From Calothrix sp. PCC 7103 (GTDB lineage: Bacteria > Cyanobacteriota > Cyanobacteriia > Cyanobacteriales > Nostocaceae): a stretch of 64,000 nt of DNA. The notes under the pieces are model-generated. The model saw only the letters and a program-made list of their open reading frames with translations. It was not told where the DNA came from and ran no database searches. The position numbers were made by a program, and so were the translations under genes. Position 1 is the stretch's first letter, and each line of letters opens with the position of its first letter. The stretch covers positions 2,322,151 to 2,386,150 of the forward strand of contig NZ_KB217478.1 of the NCBI RefSeq assembly GCF_000331305.1, in the 5' to 3' direction. This document shows positions 1 to 10,075 of this stretch, one piece after another.

Positions 1-3000
1 GAGTCTCCACCTAATTCAAAGAAGTTATCGTTTATACCTACTTTTTCTAATCCTAATACTTGTGTCCAAATAGCAGATAACTGTTTTTCAATGCTAGTTT
101 CAGGGGCGGTAAAAACTGATTCTATTGGTGTTTCGCCATCTAATGTTGGTAAAGCCTGACGATTTAGCTTTCCGCTAGGGGTTAAAGGCATCGTCTCCAA
201 AAATTTGAATACAGTAGGAACCATGTATTCTGGTAACTTCTCTTTTACAAAGCGGCGTAGATCATGACTAATACTTAAGTTCTGATTAGTATTATTAATT
301 TCATTGTTGATATTATTATCTTCCTGCCTAGTAACTATATAAGCTACCAAGCGTTTATTTCCAGCTTTTTCTTCTCGTGCTAATACCGCAGCTTCTCGCA
401 CAAATGGATGTTGATTTAGCGCCGCTTCTATTTCTCCAAGCTCAATACGGAATCCCCGCACCTTCACTTGGTCATCCATCCGTCCCAAAAATTCAATGGT
501 TCCATCTGACAGATAACGAGCTAAGTCTCCTGTTTTATACAAACGCTCTGATTGTGAATTATTAGGTTTGTGATTAAATTCAATATCCTCACATTCAAAA
601 TTAGTGAAAGGGTTGGGAATAAATTTCTCGGCTGTGAGTTCAAAATTGTGCAAATACCCTCTACCAACTCCTACACCACCAATGTACAGTTCACCTGTAA
701 CTCCAATAGGAACGGGGTTAAAATTCCGATCCAGCAAATAAATTTGAGTATTGGCAATCGGACGACCAATGGGGACTGTCTGACGGTAAGTATTATTGGG
801 CGAACATTTCCAGTGGGTAACATCAACCGCAGTTTCCGTTGGTCCGTATAGGTTGTATAGTTCGGCTTCTAAATGAGTAAAGAAACGTTGTTGCAGTTCT
901 ACTGATAGCGCTTCGCCACTGCAAATCACCCGTTTGATAGATTTACAATTTTCCAAACCTTCTACTTCTAAAAATGCTTGCAGCATGGAAGGAACGAAAT
1001 GTAAGGTGGTGATTTGCTGTTGTGCAATCAAGTTGATTAAATAATTGGGGTCTTGATGTCCACCTGGTTGAGCTATTACTAAACGCGCGCCTGCCAGCAA
1101 AGTCCAGAAAAACTCCCAAACTGACACATCAAAGCTAAAAGGTGTCTTTTGCAACACACAATCTGTTGTTGTTAATTGATATGTATCTTGCATCCACAGT
1201 AAGCGATTGCAAATACCTCGGTGGGTATTCATTGCTCCCTTCGGTTTTCCCGTAGAGCCAGATGTATAAATTACATAAGCAAGGTTTTCTGGGGTGATAT
1301 TGCAAACTGGGTTTTCTAAGCTTTCGTGGGCGATTTGCTCTAAATTGGTATCCAGGCAAATTACTTCAGTGATAACAGGAAACTTCTCAACTAAGTGCTG
1401 TTGGGATATCAAAATTGAGATTTGAGAGTTTTGGATCATGAAAGCTAATCGCTCTTGGGGGTAGCTTGGGTCAAGAGGTAAATAGGCGCCACCAGCTTTA
1501 AGAATACCCAGAAGTGCAATTACCATATCGAGCGATCGCTCAATACAAATCCCCACTAATTTCTCTGGTTCTACTCCTCGATGTTGCAAATAGTGCGCTA
1601 ATTGATTAGCTTTTTGGTTGAGTTGTTGATAAGTTAACTGTTCGTTTTCAAACACCACAGCAACTGCATCCGGTGTTCTTTCTACTTGGGCTGCAAATAA
1701 TTGATGAATGCACTGGTCTTGAAAAAAATCTTTTCCTGTACAGTTCCAACCAACAATCAGCTGTTTTTGCTCAACATTTGTCAGCAAAGGTAATTTTGAT
1801 ATGTTTGTATCTGGGTTAGAAACAATACCTTCGAGCAAAATTTGAAAATGCCCTATCATTCGCCTAATGGTATCAGCTTTAAACAAATCGGTGTTGTACT
1901 CTATAGCACCGATTAACTCTTGTTTTGTATCCTCTAAGAACAAGGTCAAGTCAAACTTGGCAATTCCACTGTCTGTAATTAAGGGCGCCAGTTTCAAACC
2001 AGGCAATTCCAGAGCTTGCAATGGTGTATCTTGGAAAACGAACATCACCTGAAACAGGGGATTATGACTCAATGTGCGATCGGGTTGCAGTTCTTTAACC
2101 AGCTGCTCAAATGGTAAATCTTGGTGGGCATAAGCTGCTAAAGTAGTTTCCCGTGTCCGTCCTAATATTTCTCGAAAACTAGGATTGTCAGAAAAGTCAG
2201 TCCGCAAAACCAAAGTATTAATAAAACAACCCAGCAATTTTTCGGTTTCAATTTGGTTACGATTAGCAACAGGAGTACCAACTACAAGGTCTGTCTGCCC
2301 TGTGTAGCGATAAAGCAACGTTTTAAACGCTGCTAGTAACAGCATAAATAAAGTGACACCTTCCTGTTGACTTAAGGATTTTAGTCTGTTTGTAATTGAT
2401 TCAGAAAGGATAAGAGCTTCTCGCGCGCCCCGATAAGATTGAACCGCAGGACGTGGGTTGTCTGTAGGTAAAGCAAGTACTGGAGGTAAGTTTTGTAGTT
2501 TTTGCTTCCAGTAGGCTAATTCAAACTTATAGTTTTTATCGTTTAAATATTCCCTTTGCCAGAGGGCAAAGTCTGCATATTGGATAGGCAGTTCTGGCAA
2601 AGGTGATACATTGCCATTTTCAAAGGCTGGATATAATACCGTTAACTCTTGATAAAATAATCGCCACGACCAACCATCTGAGATAATGTGGTGCATGGTT
2701 AACAACATTATATGTTCTTGCGGTTTTAGACGGATTAACATCCCCCTTAATAAAGGAACTTGAGTCAAATCAAAGGGTTGACTAGACTGTTCGGTAATAA
2801 TTTTTTTGATTATTTTTTCTTGTTCGTCTAAATATTTTTCTATGTTTATTATTGGCAGGGTTACTGTTAACTTTGAGCTAATAATTTGTTGAGTTTGACC
2901 ATCTAGATTTTGGAATGCAGTGCGAAGTATTTCATGTCGTTGAATTATTTCGTTTATACTTTTAACCAAAGCATCGCTGTTAAGATGTCCTGTAATGGCA

Positions 3001-3221
3001 AATAAAGCGGATTCGTTGTATAAAGGAGATTCTGGTTGTAACTGATGAAGAAACCACAACCTTTCTTGAATTATAGATAAGGATAAATTATTAGAATTAT
3101 TTCTTGGTAAAATTGATTTATTTTTTTTAATTTTTAAGCTTTTCTGTTGAAGACGTAGCTCTAAAAGTTCCCGTTGTTCTGGAGAAAGAGCAGCAATTCT
3201 TTTACTAATATCATTATTCAT
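1..3221 (-). CDS. NRPS, partial: C-A(Ser)-PCP, continues past the left edge
   Basis: Adds one amino acid to a PCP-bound chain in the first (lipopeptide) operon. ATG at 3221; 1073 codons are visible without a stop. In order: a short SPEQRELLELR N-terminus, an LCL-type condensation domain with HHIISDG, an adenylation domain (FSFDVSVWE, TSGSTGKPKG, NLYGPTE) and a PCP. The window edge cuts through the phosphopantetheine-carrying Ser of DNFFELGGDS. The adenylation specificity residues I extract by hand read DVWHISLVDK, the known serine pattern (EntF-like). Only 4 nt separate it from the upstream monooxygenase gene, so translation is probably coupled. Further modules and the release domain lie outside the window. 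Domain order is certain; Ser is well supported by family knowledge but untested. Confidence 0.95.
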   Translation of the reverse strand, partial: MNNDISKRIAALSPEQRELLELRLQQKSLKIKKNKSILPRNNSNNLSLSIIQERLWFLHQLQPESPLYNESALFAITGHLNSDALVKSINEIIQRHEILRTAFQNLDGQTQQIISSKLTVTLPIINIEKYLDEQEKIIKKIITEQSSQPFDLTQVPLLRGMLIRLKPQEHIMLLTMHHIISDGWSWRLFYQELTVLYPAFENGNVSPLPELPIQYADFALWQREYLNDKNYKFELAYWKQKLQNLPPVLALPTDNPRPAVQSYRGAREALILSESITNRLKSLSQQEGVTLFMLLLAAFKTLLYRYTGQTDLVVGTPVANRNQIETEKLLGCFINTLVLRTDFSDNPSFREILGRTRETTLAAYAHQDLPFEQLVKELQPDRTLSHNPLFQVMFVFQDTPLQALELPGLKLAPLITDSGIAKFDLTLFLEDTKQELIGAIEYNTDLFKADTIRRMIGHFQILLEGIVSNPDTNISKLPLLTNVEQKQLIVGWNCTGKDFFQDQCIHQLFAAQVERTPDAVAVVFENEQLTYQQLNQKANQLAHYLQHRGVEPEKLVGICIERSLDMVIALLGILKAGGAYLPLDPSYPQERLAFMIQNSQISILISQQHLVEKFPVITEVICLDTNLEQIAHESLENPVCNITPENLAYVIYTSGSTGKPKGAMNTHRGICNRLLWMQDTYQLTTTDCVLQKTPFSFDVSVWEFFWTLLAGARLVIAQPGGHQDPNYLINLIAQQQITTLHFVPSMLQAFLEVEGLENCKSIKRVICSGEALSVELQQRFFTHLEAELYNLYGPTETAVDVTHWKCSPNNTYRQTVPIGRPIANTQIYLLDRNFNPVPIGVTGELYIGGVGVGRGYLHNFELTAEKFIPNPFTNFECEDIEFNHKPNNSQSERLYKTGDLARYLSDGTIEFLGRMDDQVKVRGFRIELGEIEAALNQHPFVREAAVLAREEKAGNKRLVAYIVTRQEDNNINNEINNTNQNLSISHDLRRFVKEKLPEYMVPTVFKFLETMPLTPSGKLNRQALPTLDGETPIESVFTAPETSIEKQLSAIWTQVLGLEKVGINDNFFELGGD

Positions 3222-3225
3222 AAAA

Positions 3226-4311
3226 TTACCCAAAAAAGCTCAGTGTTGAATACTGACCAACAGGCTTTTTAACTTGATGATCTTCTTTTAATTCTTTCAA
3301 CTTATATAAACTTGCCATCACGGAATCAAAATCCAAACCAAAATCAATCAAACAGGCAATTTCATTAACGCCTATCGACTGCATGTACTCAATTGTTTCA
3401 CGACAAGTGTCATGAGTACCTATCATTACCCGCCCTTGAAAATAACGTTCAAAAGCAAATGATAGCAAACTATCACGGTCATTTTCATCAAAAGTTTCAG
3501 TATTAACTTGAAAATTAACCTGTTTGGCTAAATTTTCCACTAGCCCAAAATGTGTTTTGATGTAATTACAAAAAGGTTCCCTGACCTTTTGTTTCACTAG
3601 TGCAATATCTTCGTCAATATAAGTATGCATCATTAGCGCTACTTTTCCACTCTTCGGGTCATGACCGTGTTGAGTCAAAGAATCACGATAAAGAGATATT
3701 TGTCGTGCTAAATCTTCTGGAGTTGCGTACAGCAAAGAAGTCAAAACATTAGCCCCTATTTTACCTGCACCAGCAAATGTACTATCAGCTTGACAAGTTA
3801 TCCAAACTGGTAGTTTAGATTGAATAGGGCGGGGAAATGTTTTTATCTTGACAAAATTTCCAGTTCCTGATTTAAATTCAACCGTTTCCCCCTGCCAGAG
3901 TTTTTGCACTGTCTCAATACCGTGCCACATTATTTCTTTGCGATCTCCATAATTTTCTGGAGAAATTAAAAAATCATTAGCGTGCCAACCAGGTGCAAAA
4001 GAAAGACTTACTCTCCCGTTTGCAAGATTATCAACTACAGCCCATTCTTCAGCAACTCGCACGGGATGTTGTAATGGCATTACAACACTACCAGAGCGTA
4101 GCTCAACGTTTTCAGTTACCATTGCTAAGGCCGCACTAATCACCGATGGATTTGGATACAATCCTCCAAAGGAATGAAAATGCCTTTCGGGAGTCCATAT
4201 CGCCGAGAAATTATGTTTGTCAACAAACTTTGCTGTTTCCAGTAATAAATGGTATTTATTTGCTTGATTTGTTGACCCATCGCCAGAAAAATATAGTAGA
4301 CTGAAATCCAT
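3226..4311 (-). CDS. FMN-dependent luciferase-like monooxygenase (MupA/Atu3671-type)
   Basis: A 361-residue bacterial-luciferase-fold protein. It has the N-terminal DFSLLYFSGD strand, WTPERHFH around residue 40, SGSVVMPLQHPVRVAEEWA, and SFAPGWHANDF near residue 110, all typical of the natural-product subfamily found inside or beside NRPS/PKS modules. Such enzymes use reduced FMN and O2 to hydroxylate or oxidise a carrier-bound or free intermediate. It sits between the PKS and the Ser-NRPS with 8 nt and 4 nt gaps, so it is part of the operon and probably acts on the intermediate around the malonyl extension. The exact reaction cannot be read from sequence. Family assignment is strong. Confidence 0.9.
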   Translation of the reverse strand: MDFSLLYFSGDGSTNQANKYHLLLETAKFVDKHNFSAIWTPERHFHSFGGLYPNPSVISAALAMVTENVELRSGSVVMPLQHPVRVAEEWAVVDNLANGRVSLSFAPGWHANDFLISPENYGDRKEIMWHGIETVQKLWQGETVEFKSGTGNFVKIKTFPRPIQSKLPVWITCQADSTFAGAGKIGANVLTSLLYATPEDLARQISLYRDSLTQHGHDPKSGKVALMMHTYIDEDIALVKQKVREPFCNYIKTHFGLVENLAKQVNFQVNTETFDENDRDSLLSFAFERYFQGRVMIGTHDTCRETIEYMQSIGVNEIACLIDFGLDFDSVMASLYKLKELKEDHQVKKPVGQYSTLSFFG

Positions 4312-4319
4312 ATAATTAC

Positions 4320-7300
4320 TTAGAAATGAAGTTTAGAAACAGGGTTTCTTTGGGATTCTTGAGCAAACTGTTGTTTAATTTCATCAGGAGAAAGATTTTC
4401 CACTTCTGCTAACAGTTTTTTTATTTCCTCAAGTTCTTGTTGTGGTTGGTTTTCTACTATGACAGTAGCTAGTTCAGCGACAGTAGGAGCTTCAAATAAA
4501 AGAGTACGTAGCGGTAAATCTACTTGGAATATTTCACGCAAACGAGAAATTGTTTGTATGGCAAGTAAGGAGTGCCCACCTAATTCAAAGAAGTTGTCAT
4601 AAATTCCTACTTTGTCAATACCTATCAATTGTTCCCAAATACTGGCAATACTTTGCTCAATTTCATTACGGGGAGCTACATAAGTATTCTCTGGGAGAGT
4701 TCTTGCATGTCTGGTGCTGGATAACTGAGTAACATTGTCTAATTTTAAGCTTGGAGAAATTGAGGGAATAAAATTACTGCTTTGCTTGATGACTGTTCGT
4801 AAATCTTGCGTTGAAACTAAAACTTGAGGAAACGTATGTGCCAGTATACGCTCAAAGGCTTCTATCGCTTCTGTAGACGATAGGCCATTTTTTAGAGTTT
4901 CTTCGCGCCAATTTTTGAGTTCATCAGGAATGATGGTATTTACTGCCATGCCAACTTCTTGCCATGTATCCCAGTTGATCGCTATTGTCAGCTTACCATT
5001 TTTGGAAGTATTAAAGTGAGCAAATCCATCTAAAAAAGCATTAGCCGCACAATAATCTACCTGTCCAAATCCTCCATGAATTGAGTTAAGAGAGGAACAA
5101 AGTACTAAAAAGTCTAGATTTACATCTTCCAGGACTTTATTTAATATTAATGTTCCTTGTAACTTGGGCGCCAAAACATTATTAACAACTTCCAAGTTTT
5201 TGAGTTCAATTATACCACTTCCGGCAATACCAGCAGCATGGATAACTCCATTAACTGTACCAAAATTTTCTATACATTGAGCTATTACCCATTGCATTTG
5301 TTCATAATTTGTAACATCAGCAGGTAATATTAAAACTTCGGCGCCTAACGTTTCTAACTCCTGTATTTTTTTAATTTTGTGGCTAGTAGCATCGGATGTA
5401 TCATGGTTAACTAGCCATTCATCCCAATCATTTTTAACAGGTAATTCAGAACGTCCAATGAGGATAAGTTTAGCTTGTACCATCTGGGCAAGATATTTGC
5501 TAAGTTCTAAACCAATACCTCCTGTTCCACCAGTGATTAAATATACTCCTTTTTGCCGTAATCGTATTTGAGCTTTGGTAGGTTTTTCTAAAATTATCGG
5601 TTCAAATACCTGCACCCAACGATGATTATTTCGGTAAGCAACGATAGATTCTTCACAATTTGCCGTTAGTTCTGCAATCAATTGTTTTACAAATTTACCG
5701 GTTACTGAGTCAGGTACTACTACATCAATTTGACGACATTTAATACCTGGATATTCTTGAGGTATGACTTTACAAGCACCCAATATAGTAGATTTTTCAG
5801 GCAATAATTTCTCATTGCCAGTCACATCATATAGATGATTACTAATTACCAAAAGTTGAGTGACGCTGCTAATATTTTGTTGCCCTAAAGCTTGTACTAA
5901 GTATATTAAACTCCAGAAACCATGATATTGAATTCTTTCTAGGGATTGATGTCCTGAATCAGTCAAGCTCCAAAAATGAAAGATAAATTTTGGTATTTTA
6001 CCTTGTTTCTGGATAGTTTGAAGCAAAGCGTTATAGTCATCTTGTTTAATAGGATTGATTGTGTAAGTGTTACAATTAACTTGCTTAAACTCTTCGCCGC
6101 TCCAAACTGCAATTACGCTTTGTCCAGCTTGTTGTAACTGTTGGATAATTTGCGCCCCTATCCCACTATCAACAAAAACTAAATAACAATTAGAGGTTGA
6201 GGTTAAGTTTTCAGATTTTATTAAGGGAAATTGTTTCCAAGAAGGAATATAAAACCAGTCAGCTATATTGTTTATTTTAGCAAGGTTACTTTCAGCTTGA
6301 GCAGATTTTTCTGTTATTAATTGAGATTCTATCCAGTAACGTTGACGCTCAAATGGATAAGTTGGTAATGGAACACGGTGACGTTGTTCGTGGGTATAGA
6401 AACCAGACCAATTCACCGTAACCCCTGCTAACCAAAGCCTACCTAAAATATTAAGTATGAAAGCTGTATCTGATTGTTTGTCATGGGGATGACGTAAGGT
6501 AGGTAAAACTACCTGTCCTGCTGCTCCAGAATGCTGTTTGGCAAGGGTACATAAAGTACGCCCTGGTCCAACTTCTAATAAAATACGATTTGGTTCTTGT
6601 AATAATTCCGATATTCCCGCACTAAAGCGAATAGAGGAGCGTAAATGTCTTGCCCAATAGTTTGGATTTGTTGCTTCCTCTACAGTTATCCACGTTCCCG
6701 TGACATTGGAAATAAAAGGTTTTTCGGGAGGATTTAGTTTCACCTTTTTAACTTCAGCAATAAATGGCTCCAAGATCGGATCCATCATCTGGGAATGAAA
6801 AGCATGAGAGGTATGCAGACAGCGACATTCTACACCTTTAGCAATGAGTTGCTTTTGAAAAGCGTCTACAGCATCATGGCTTCCCGAAACTACACATAGA
6901 TTTGGAGCATTAACAGCGGCTAAACATAAGTCTTTATTGAGTAAGGCTTTAACTTCCTCTTCTTGAAGTGCAACACAAAGCATTGTACCTGTTGGTAATT
7001 GCTGCATCAGTCGTCCCCGGATAGCAACCAAAGCTAAAGCATTTTCCAGAGACATTACACCAGCAAGGCAAGCTGCGACATATTCGCCAATACTATGACC
7101 AATCATTGCGCTTGGAGAAATTCCCCACGACATCCACAACTGAGCCAATGCATATTCAATTATAAACAATGCTGGTTGAGTAATGTTGGTTTGTTGGAGT
7201 TTTTCTTCTATTTCCGTCTCGTTTTCACTCGAATTAAATAGTGATACTCCATAGGAGTTGCTGCCTGAACGTAAATCGAACCCTAAATGCGGTTTGAGCA

Positions 7301-9008
7301 ACTCGCAGCAATTATCGATATGTTTACGAAATGTTGGTTCAGTCTGGTAAAGTTCTTTGCCCATTTCTGCATACTGGGCGCCTTGTCCAGGGAACATAAA
7401 AGCTATAGGGCGCTCTAAAGATTCCTGATAATGGGTTAAAATTTGGCCATCTTGTTGATTGAATGCACTAACAGCATCTTCAATATCCTGACATACCAAG
7501 ATTCGACGATGATTGAATTCTCGGCGCCCTACTTGCAATGTATAAGCTACATTCGCCAGGTTTTCTTCAGAATACTCAGTCAAATGTTGAGCTAAATTTT
7601 TACTAGCATTTTCCAGTGCAGACTCAGTTTTGGCAGAAAGCAGTAACAACTGCCAAGGACGAGAAGGGTTGGACTTTGAAACTACTGGCGCTTCCTCTAT
7701 AATTACATGGGCATTAGTTCCACCAATCCCCAAAGAACTAACACCTGCACGTCGAGGAGTTGTTCCTGTTTTCCATTCAGTTAGCTTTGTGTTGACGTAA
7801 AAAGGACTGTTGGCAAAATCAATCTCAGGATTGGGCTGCTCAAAATTAAGACTAGGTGGAATCAATCTATGCTGGAGAGCTAAAGCCGTCTTGATTACTC
7901 CCACTACTCCTGCGGCTGCATCTAAATGTCCTATATTCGTTTTCACAGAACCGACAGCACAGAAACCTTTTTTGTCAGTACTGTCACGAAAAACATTGCT
8001 CAGGGCATTAATTTCAATTGGATCGCCCAAAGTAGTTCCAGTACCGTGTGCCTCGATATAGCTGATACTTTCAGGTTCTACTTCTGCCAAAGCCAGTGCT
8101 TCTGCGATTACTTCAGCTTGACCGTTGACACTGGGTGCGGTGTAACCTACTTTACCAGAACCGTCGTTGTTGGTGGCAATTCCTTTAATTACAGCATAGA
8201 TATGGTCGCAGTCGGCGATCGCTTCAGATAACCGCTTCAAAAGTATAACCCCTACTCCATTACCAATAACTGTTCCCCGTGCCTTGGCATCAAAGGCACG
8301 GCAATGACCATCAGGCGATAAAATTCCTCCTTCTTGATATAAATAACCCGTTTTTTGGGGTACACGAATTGAAACTCCACCTGCCAATGCCATATCGCAT
8401 TGGTAATTGAGTAAACTTTGATATGCCAAAGAAATCGCAACTAAAGAAGTAGAACAAGCCGTTTGTACTGTAATACTTGGGCCAGTACAATTTAATTTAT
8501 AAGAAACGCGAGTAGTAAGAAAATCTTTATCATTACCAATTAACTTTTGAAAACTATTAGCCGAACCCATTTGGTCATAGTTTAAGTTAAATGACTGATA
8601 GTTATTTAAACTAGTACCAGCATATATTCCAATTCTGCTTTGACATTTTTGGGAATCATAACCAGCATTTTCTAGAGCTTCCCAAGCACACTCTAAAAAG
8701 AAACGATGTTGAGGGTCAGTAATTTCTGCTTCTTTGGGGTTAAAACCAAAAAACGAAGCATCAAAAAATTCTATATCTTCTAATACAGCACCAGCTTTTA
8801 CATAATTAGGGTTGTCTATTAATGATCGGTCTACTCCTGAAACTATCAAATCTTGATCTACAAATAAAGAAATTGCTTCTAATCCATTGCACAAATTCTG
8901 CCAAAATTGATTAATATTTTTTGCTTTTGGAAAACGACCTGCTATACCAATAATGGCAACGCTTTCCATTGATTCGTCTATTTGTTGACTGGTTACAGTT
9001 TTTTTCAT
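4320..9008 (-). CDS. Type I polyketide synthase, KS-AT-KR-ACP
   Basis: One PKS extension module. The KS spans residues ~20-445, with active-site Cys near 189 (QTACSTS) and the His motifs EAHGTGT and KTNIGH. The AT spans ~545-840, with GHSIGEY; its HAFHSQM motif predicts malonyl-CoA. The KR has the Rossmann signature GGTGGIGLE and Ser/Tyr/Asn residues in LCSSLNS...VDYCAANAF. The ACP carries DNFFELGGHSLL near residue 1480. There is no DH or ER, so the product is a beta-hydroxy (statine-like) unit. The open frame extends upstream to a TTG at 9020; I prefer the ATG at 9008. It should act after the FAAL-Ala protein and before the Ser-NRPS, inserting C2 between the two amino acids. KR stereotype was not called. 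Confidence 0.95.
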   Translation of the reverse strand: MKKTVTSQQIDESMESVAIIGIAGRFPKAKNINQFWQNLCNGLEAISLFVDQDLIVSGVDRSLIDNPNYVKAGAVLEDIEFFDASFFGFNPKEAEITDPQHRFFLECAWEALENAGYDSQKCQSRIGIYAGTSLNNYQSFNLNYDQMGSANSFQKLIGNDKDFLTTRVSYKLNCTGPSITVQTACSTSLVAISLAYQSLLNYQCDMALAGGVSIRVPQKTGYLYQEGGILSPDGHCRAFDAKARGTVIGNGVGVILLKRLSEAIADCDHIYAVIKGIATNNDGSGKVGYTAPSVNGQAEVIAEALALAEVEPESISYIEAHGTGTTLGDPIEINALSNVFRDSTDKKGFCAVGSVKTNIGHLDAAAGVVGVIKTALALQHRLIPPSLNFEQPNPEIDFANSPFYVNTKLTEWKTGTTPRRAGVSSLGIGGTNAHVIIEEAPVVSKSNPSRPWQLLLLSAKTESALENASKNLAQHLTEYSEENLANVAYTLQVGRREFNHRRILVCQDIEDAVSAFNQQDGQILTHYQESLERPIAFMFPGQGAQYAEMGKELYQTEPTFRKHIDNCCELLKPHLGFDLRSGSNSYGVSLFNSSENETEIEEKLQQTNITQPALFIIEYALAQLWMSWGISPSAMIGHSIGEYVAACLAGVMSLENALALVAIRGRLMQQLPTGTMLCVALQEEEVKALLNKDLCLAAVNAPNLCVVSGSHDAVDAFQKQLIAKGVECRCLHTSHAFHSQMMDPILEPFIAEVKKVKLNPPEKPFISNVTGTWITVEEATNPNYWARHLRSSIRFSAGISELLQEPNRILLEVGPGRTLCTLAKQHSGAAGQVVLPTLRHPHDKQSDTAFILNILGRLWLAGVTVNWSGFYTHEQRHRVPLPTYPFERQRYWIESQLITEKSAQAESNLAKINNIADWFYIPSWKQFPLIKSENLTSTSNCYLVFVDSGIGAQIIQQLQQAGQSVIAVWSGEEFKQVNCNTYTINPIKQDDYNALLQTIQKQGKIPKFIFHFWSLTDSGHQSLERIQYHGFWSLIYLVQALGQQNISSVTQLLVISNHLYDVTGNEKLLPEKSTILGACKVIPQEYPGIKCRQIDVVVPDSVTGKFVKQLIAELTANCEESIVAYRNNHRWVQVFEPIILEKPTKAQIRLRQKGVYLITGGTGGIGLELSKYLAQMVQAKLILIGRSELPVKNDWDEWLVNHDTSDATSHKIKKIQELETLGAEVLILPADVTNYEQMQWVIAQCIENFGTVNGVIHAAGIAGSGIIELKNLEVVNNVLAPKLQGTLILNKVLEDVNLDFLVLCSSLNSIHGGFGQVDYCAANAFLDGFAHFNTSKNGKLTIAINWDTWQEVGMAVNTIIPDELKNWREETLKNGLSSTEAIEAFERILAHTFPQVLVSTQDLRTVIKQSSNFIPSISPSLKLDNVTQLSSTRHARTLPENTYVAPRNEIEQSIASIWEQLIGIDKVGIYDNFFELGGHSLLAIQTISRLREIFQVDLPLRTLLFEAPTVAELATVIVENQPQQELEEIKKLLAEVENLSPDEIKQQFAQESQRNPVSKLHF

Positions 9009-9064
9009 TTTCTTCAGCAATTCTAAATTGAATAAACAAATTTAATTAAAATATGATTTTTTAT

Positions 9065-10021
9065 CTAATTTAATGTTTTTTCAATTATAACTTGGTGAGC
9101 TTTATGCATAACATTAATTTTGTGGCTAAATATTTTTATAAAAGCATCGATAGCAATCTTTGTGTTTTGAATACCTACACTAGTAGAAATTTGAAAATCA
9201 TAGTCATCGAAAATAATTAAACCTCCAACCTTAACAAGCCCCCAACCTAAAACAGTATCTGTTAAAACATCGCTAGCTAAGTGTGAACCATCAATATAAA
9301 GCAGATCGTAATTATTTAAAGGTAGTGATCGTAATACATTTTCCGATCTACCCATAATTTTTGTTACCTTCTCTGAGGCTCCAGTTTTAGATATATTAAA
9401 ATCAAATCTTTTCTCGACTGACTTTAGATAACTATCATCATATTCAACTTCCGGATCGACGCTCCCCTCGTTGCCTTCAAAGGTGTCTATACAGTTTATT
9501 CTTGAGGATTCATGAGTAAGAATGTTATCCAATAACCAACAAGTAGACATACCTTCCCAACTACCTATTTCTAGAACATTAATCAAAGGCTTATTAGCCA
9601 AAGGTTTTAAATACCTTTCCCAGATTGGCAGATTCTCAGTAAACCAATCAGTAGTAAATTGATATTCTTTTACTTTTTTCCAAGCTTCACCTCTTGCAAT
9701 AGTGGCATACCCATGCATCTTACTAGCTAATTCAAAGTCTGAGCTTGTTTCACGTCTGATCGCTTCTGTTGTAAGTATTGTAACTAGCTGCTGTGTCCAA
9801 GTATTAACTTGCTCTATATCTGCTTTTTCTATCACAGATAGCCAAATATCTCTAGCCTCTAATTCTTGTCCCTGAAGCAGTAGTGCTAAACATAGATACC
9901 AGTAATTAGACATTAAGCTAGGCTCACTTTTAATACCTTGTTTATAAAACGTAATAGCTTCACTATATTTTTGTTGAGTTAAGTATTTACTACCTTCTGT
10001 TTGTACAAGATTACCTTTCAT
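9065..10021 (-). CDS. TPR-like N-terminus plus class I SAM methyltransferase (Methyltransf_24-like)
   Basis: About 318 residues. The N-terminal ~80 residues (KYLTQQKYSEAITFYKQGI) resemble a TPR helix pair. The rest is a Rossmann methyltransferase: motif I NVLEIGSWEGMST, an acidic loop CIDTFEGNEG, and YIDGSHLASDV, a signature of the Methyltransf_24 group that often acts on small molecules or sugars. The ATG at 10021 follows a GGTGGAG Shine-Dalgarno; the frame also opens from a TTG at 10039. It lies between the glycosyltransferase and the PKS, so O-methylation of the lipopeptide or of its added sugar is a reasonable inference. The acceptor is unknown. Confidence 0.85.
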   Translation of the reverse strand: MKGNLVQTEGSKYLTQQKYSEAITFYKQGIKSEPSLMSNYWYLCLALLLQGQELEARDIWLSVIEKADIEQVNTWTQQLVTILTTEAIRRETSSDFELASKMHGYATIARGEAWKKVKEYQFTTDWFTENLPIWERYLKPLANKPLINVLEIGSWEGMSTCWLLDNILTHESSRINCIDTFEGNEGSVDPEVEYDDSYLKSVEKRFDFNISKTGASEKVTKIMGRSENVLRSLPLNNYDLLYIDGSHLASDVLTDTVLGWGLVKVGGLIIFDDYDFQISTSVGIQNTKIAIDAFIKIFSHKINVMHKAHQVIIEKTLN

Positions 10022-10075
10022 ATTTTCACTCCACCTCAATTGATAAACTGTCGTTAAAGCCTTTACGAATAACTA

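Noticed and set aside
7810-8231. Plus-strand frames inside the PKS gene
   Set aside because: Antisense shadows of the KS-coding region; no ribosome-binding sites and no family resemblance.
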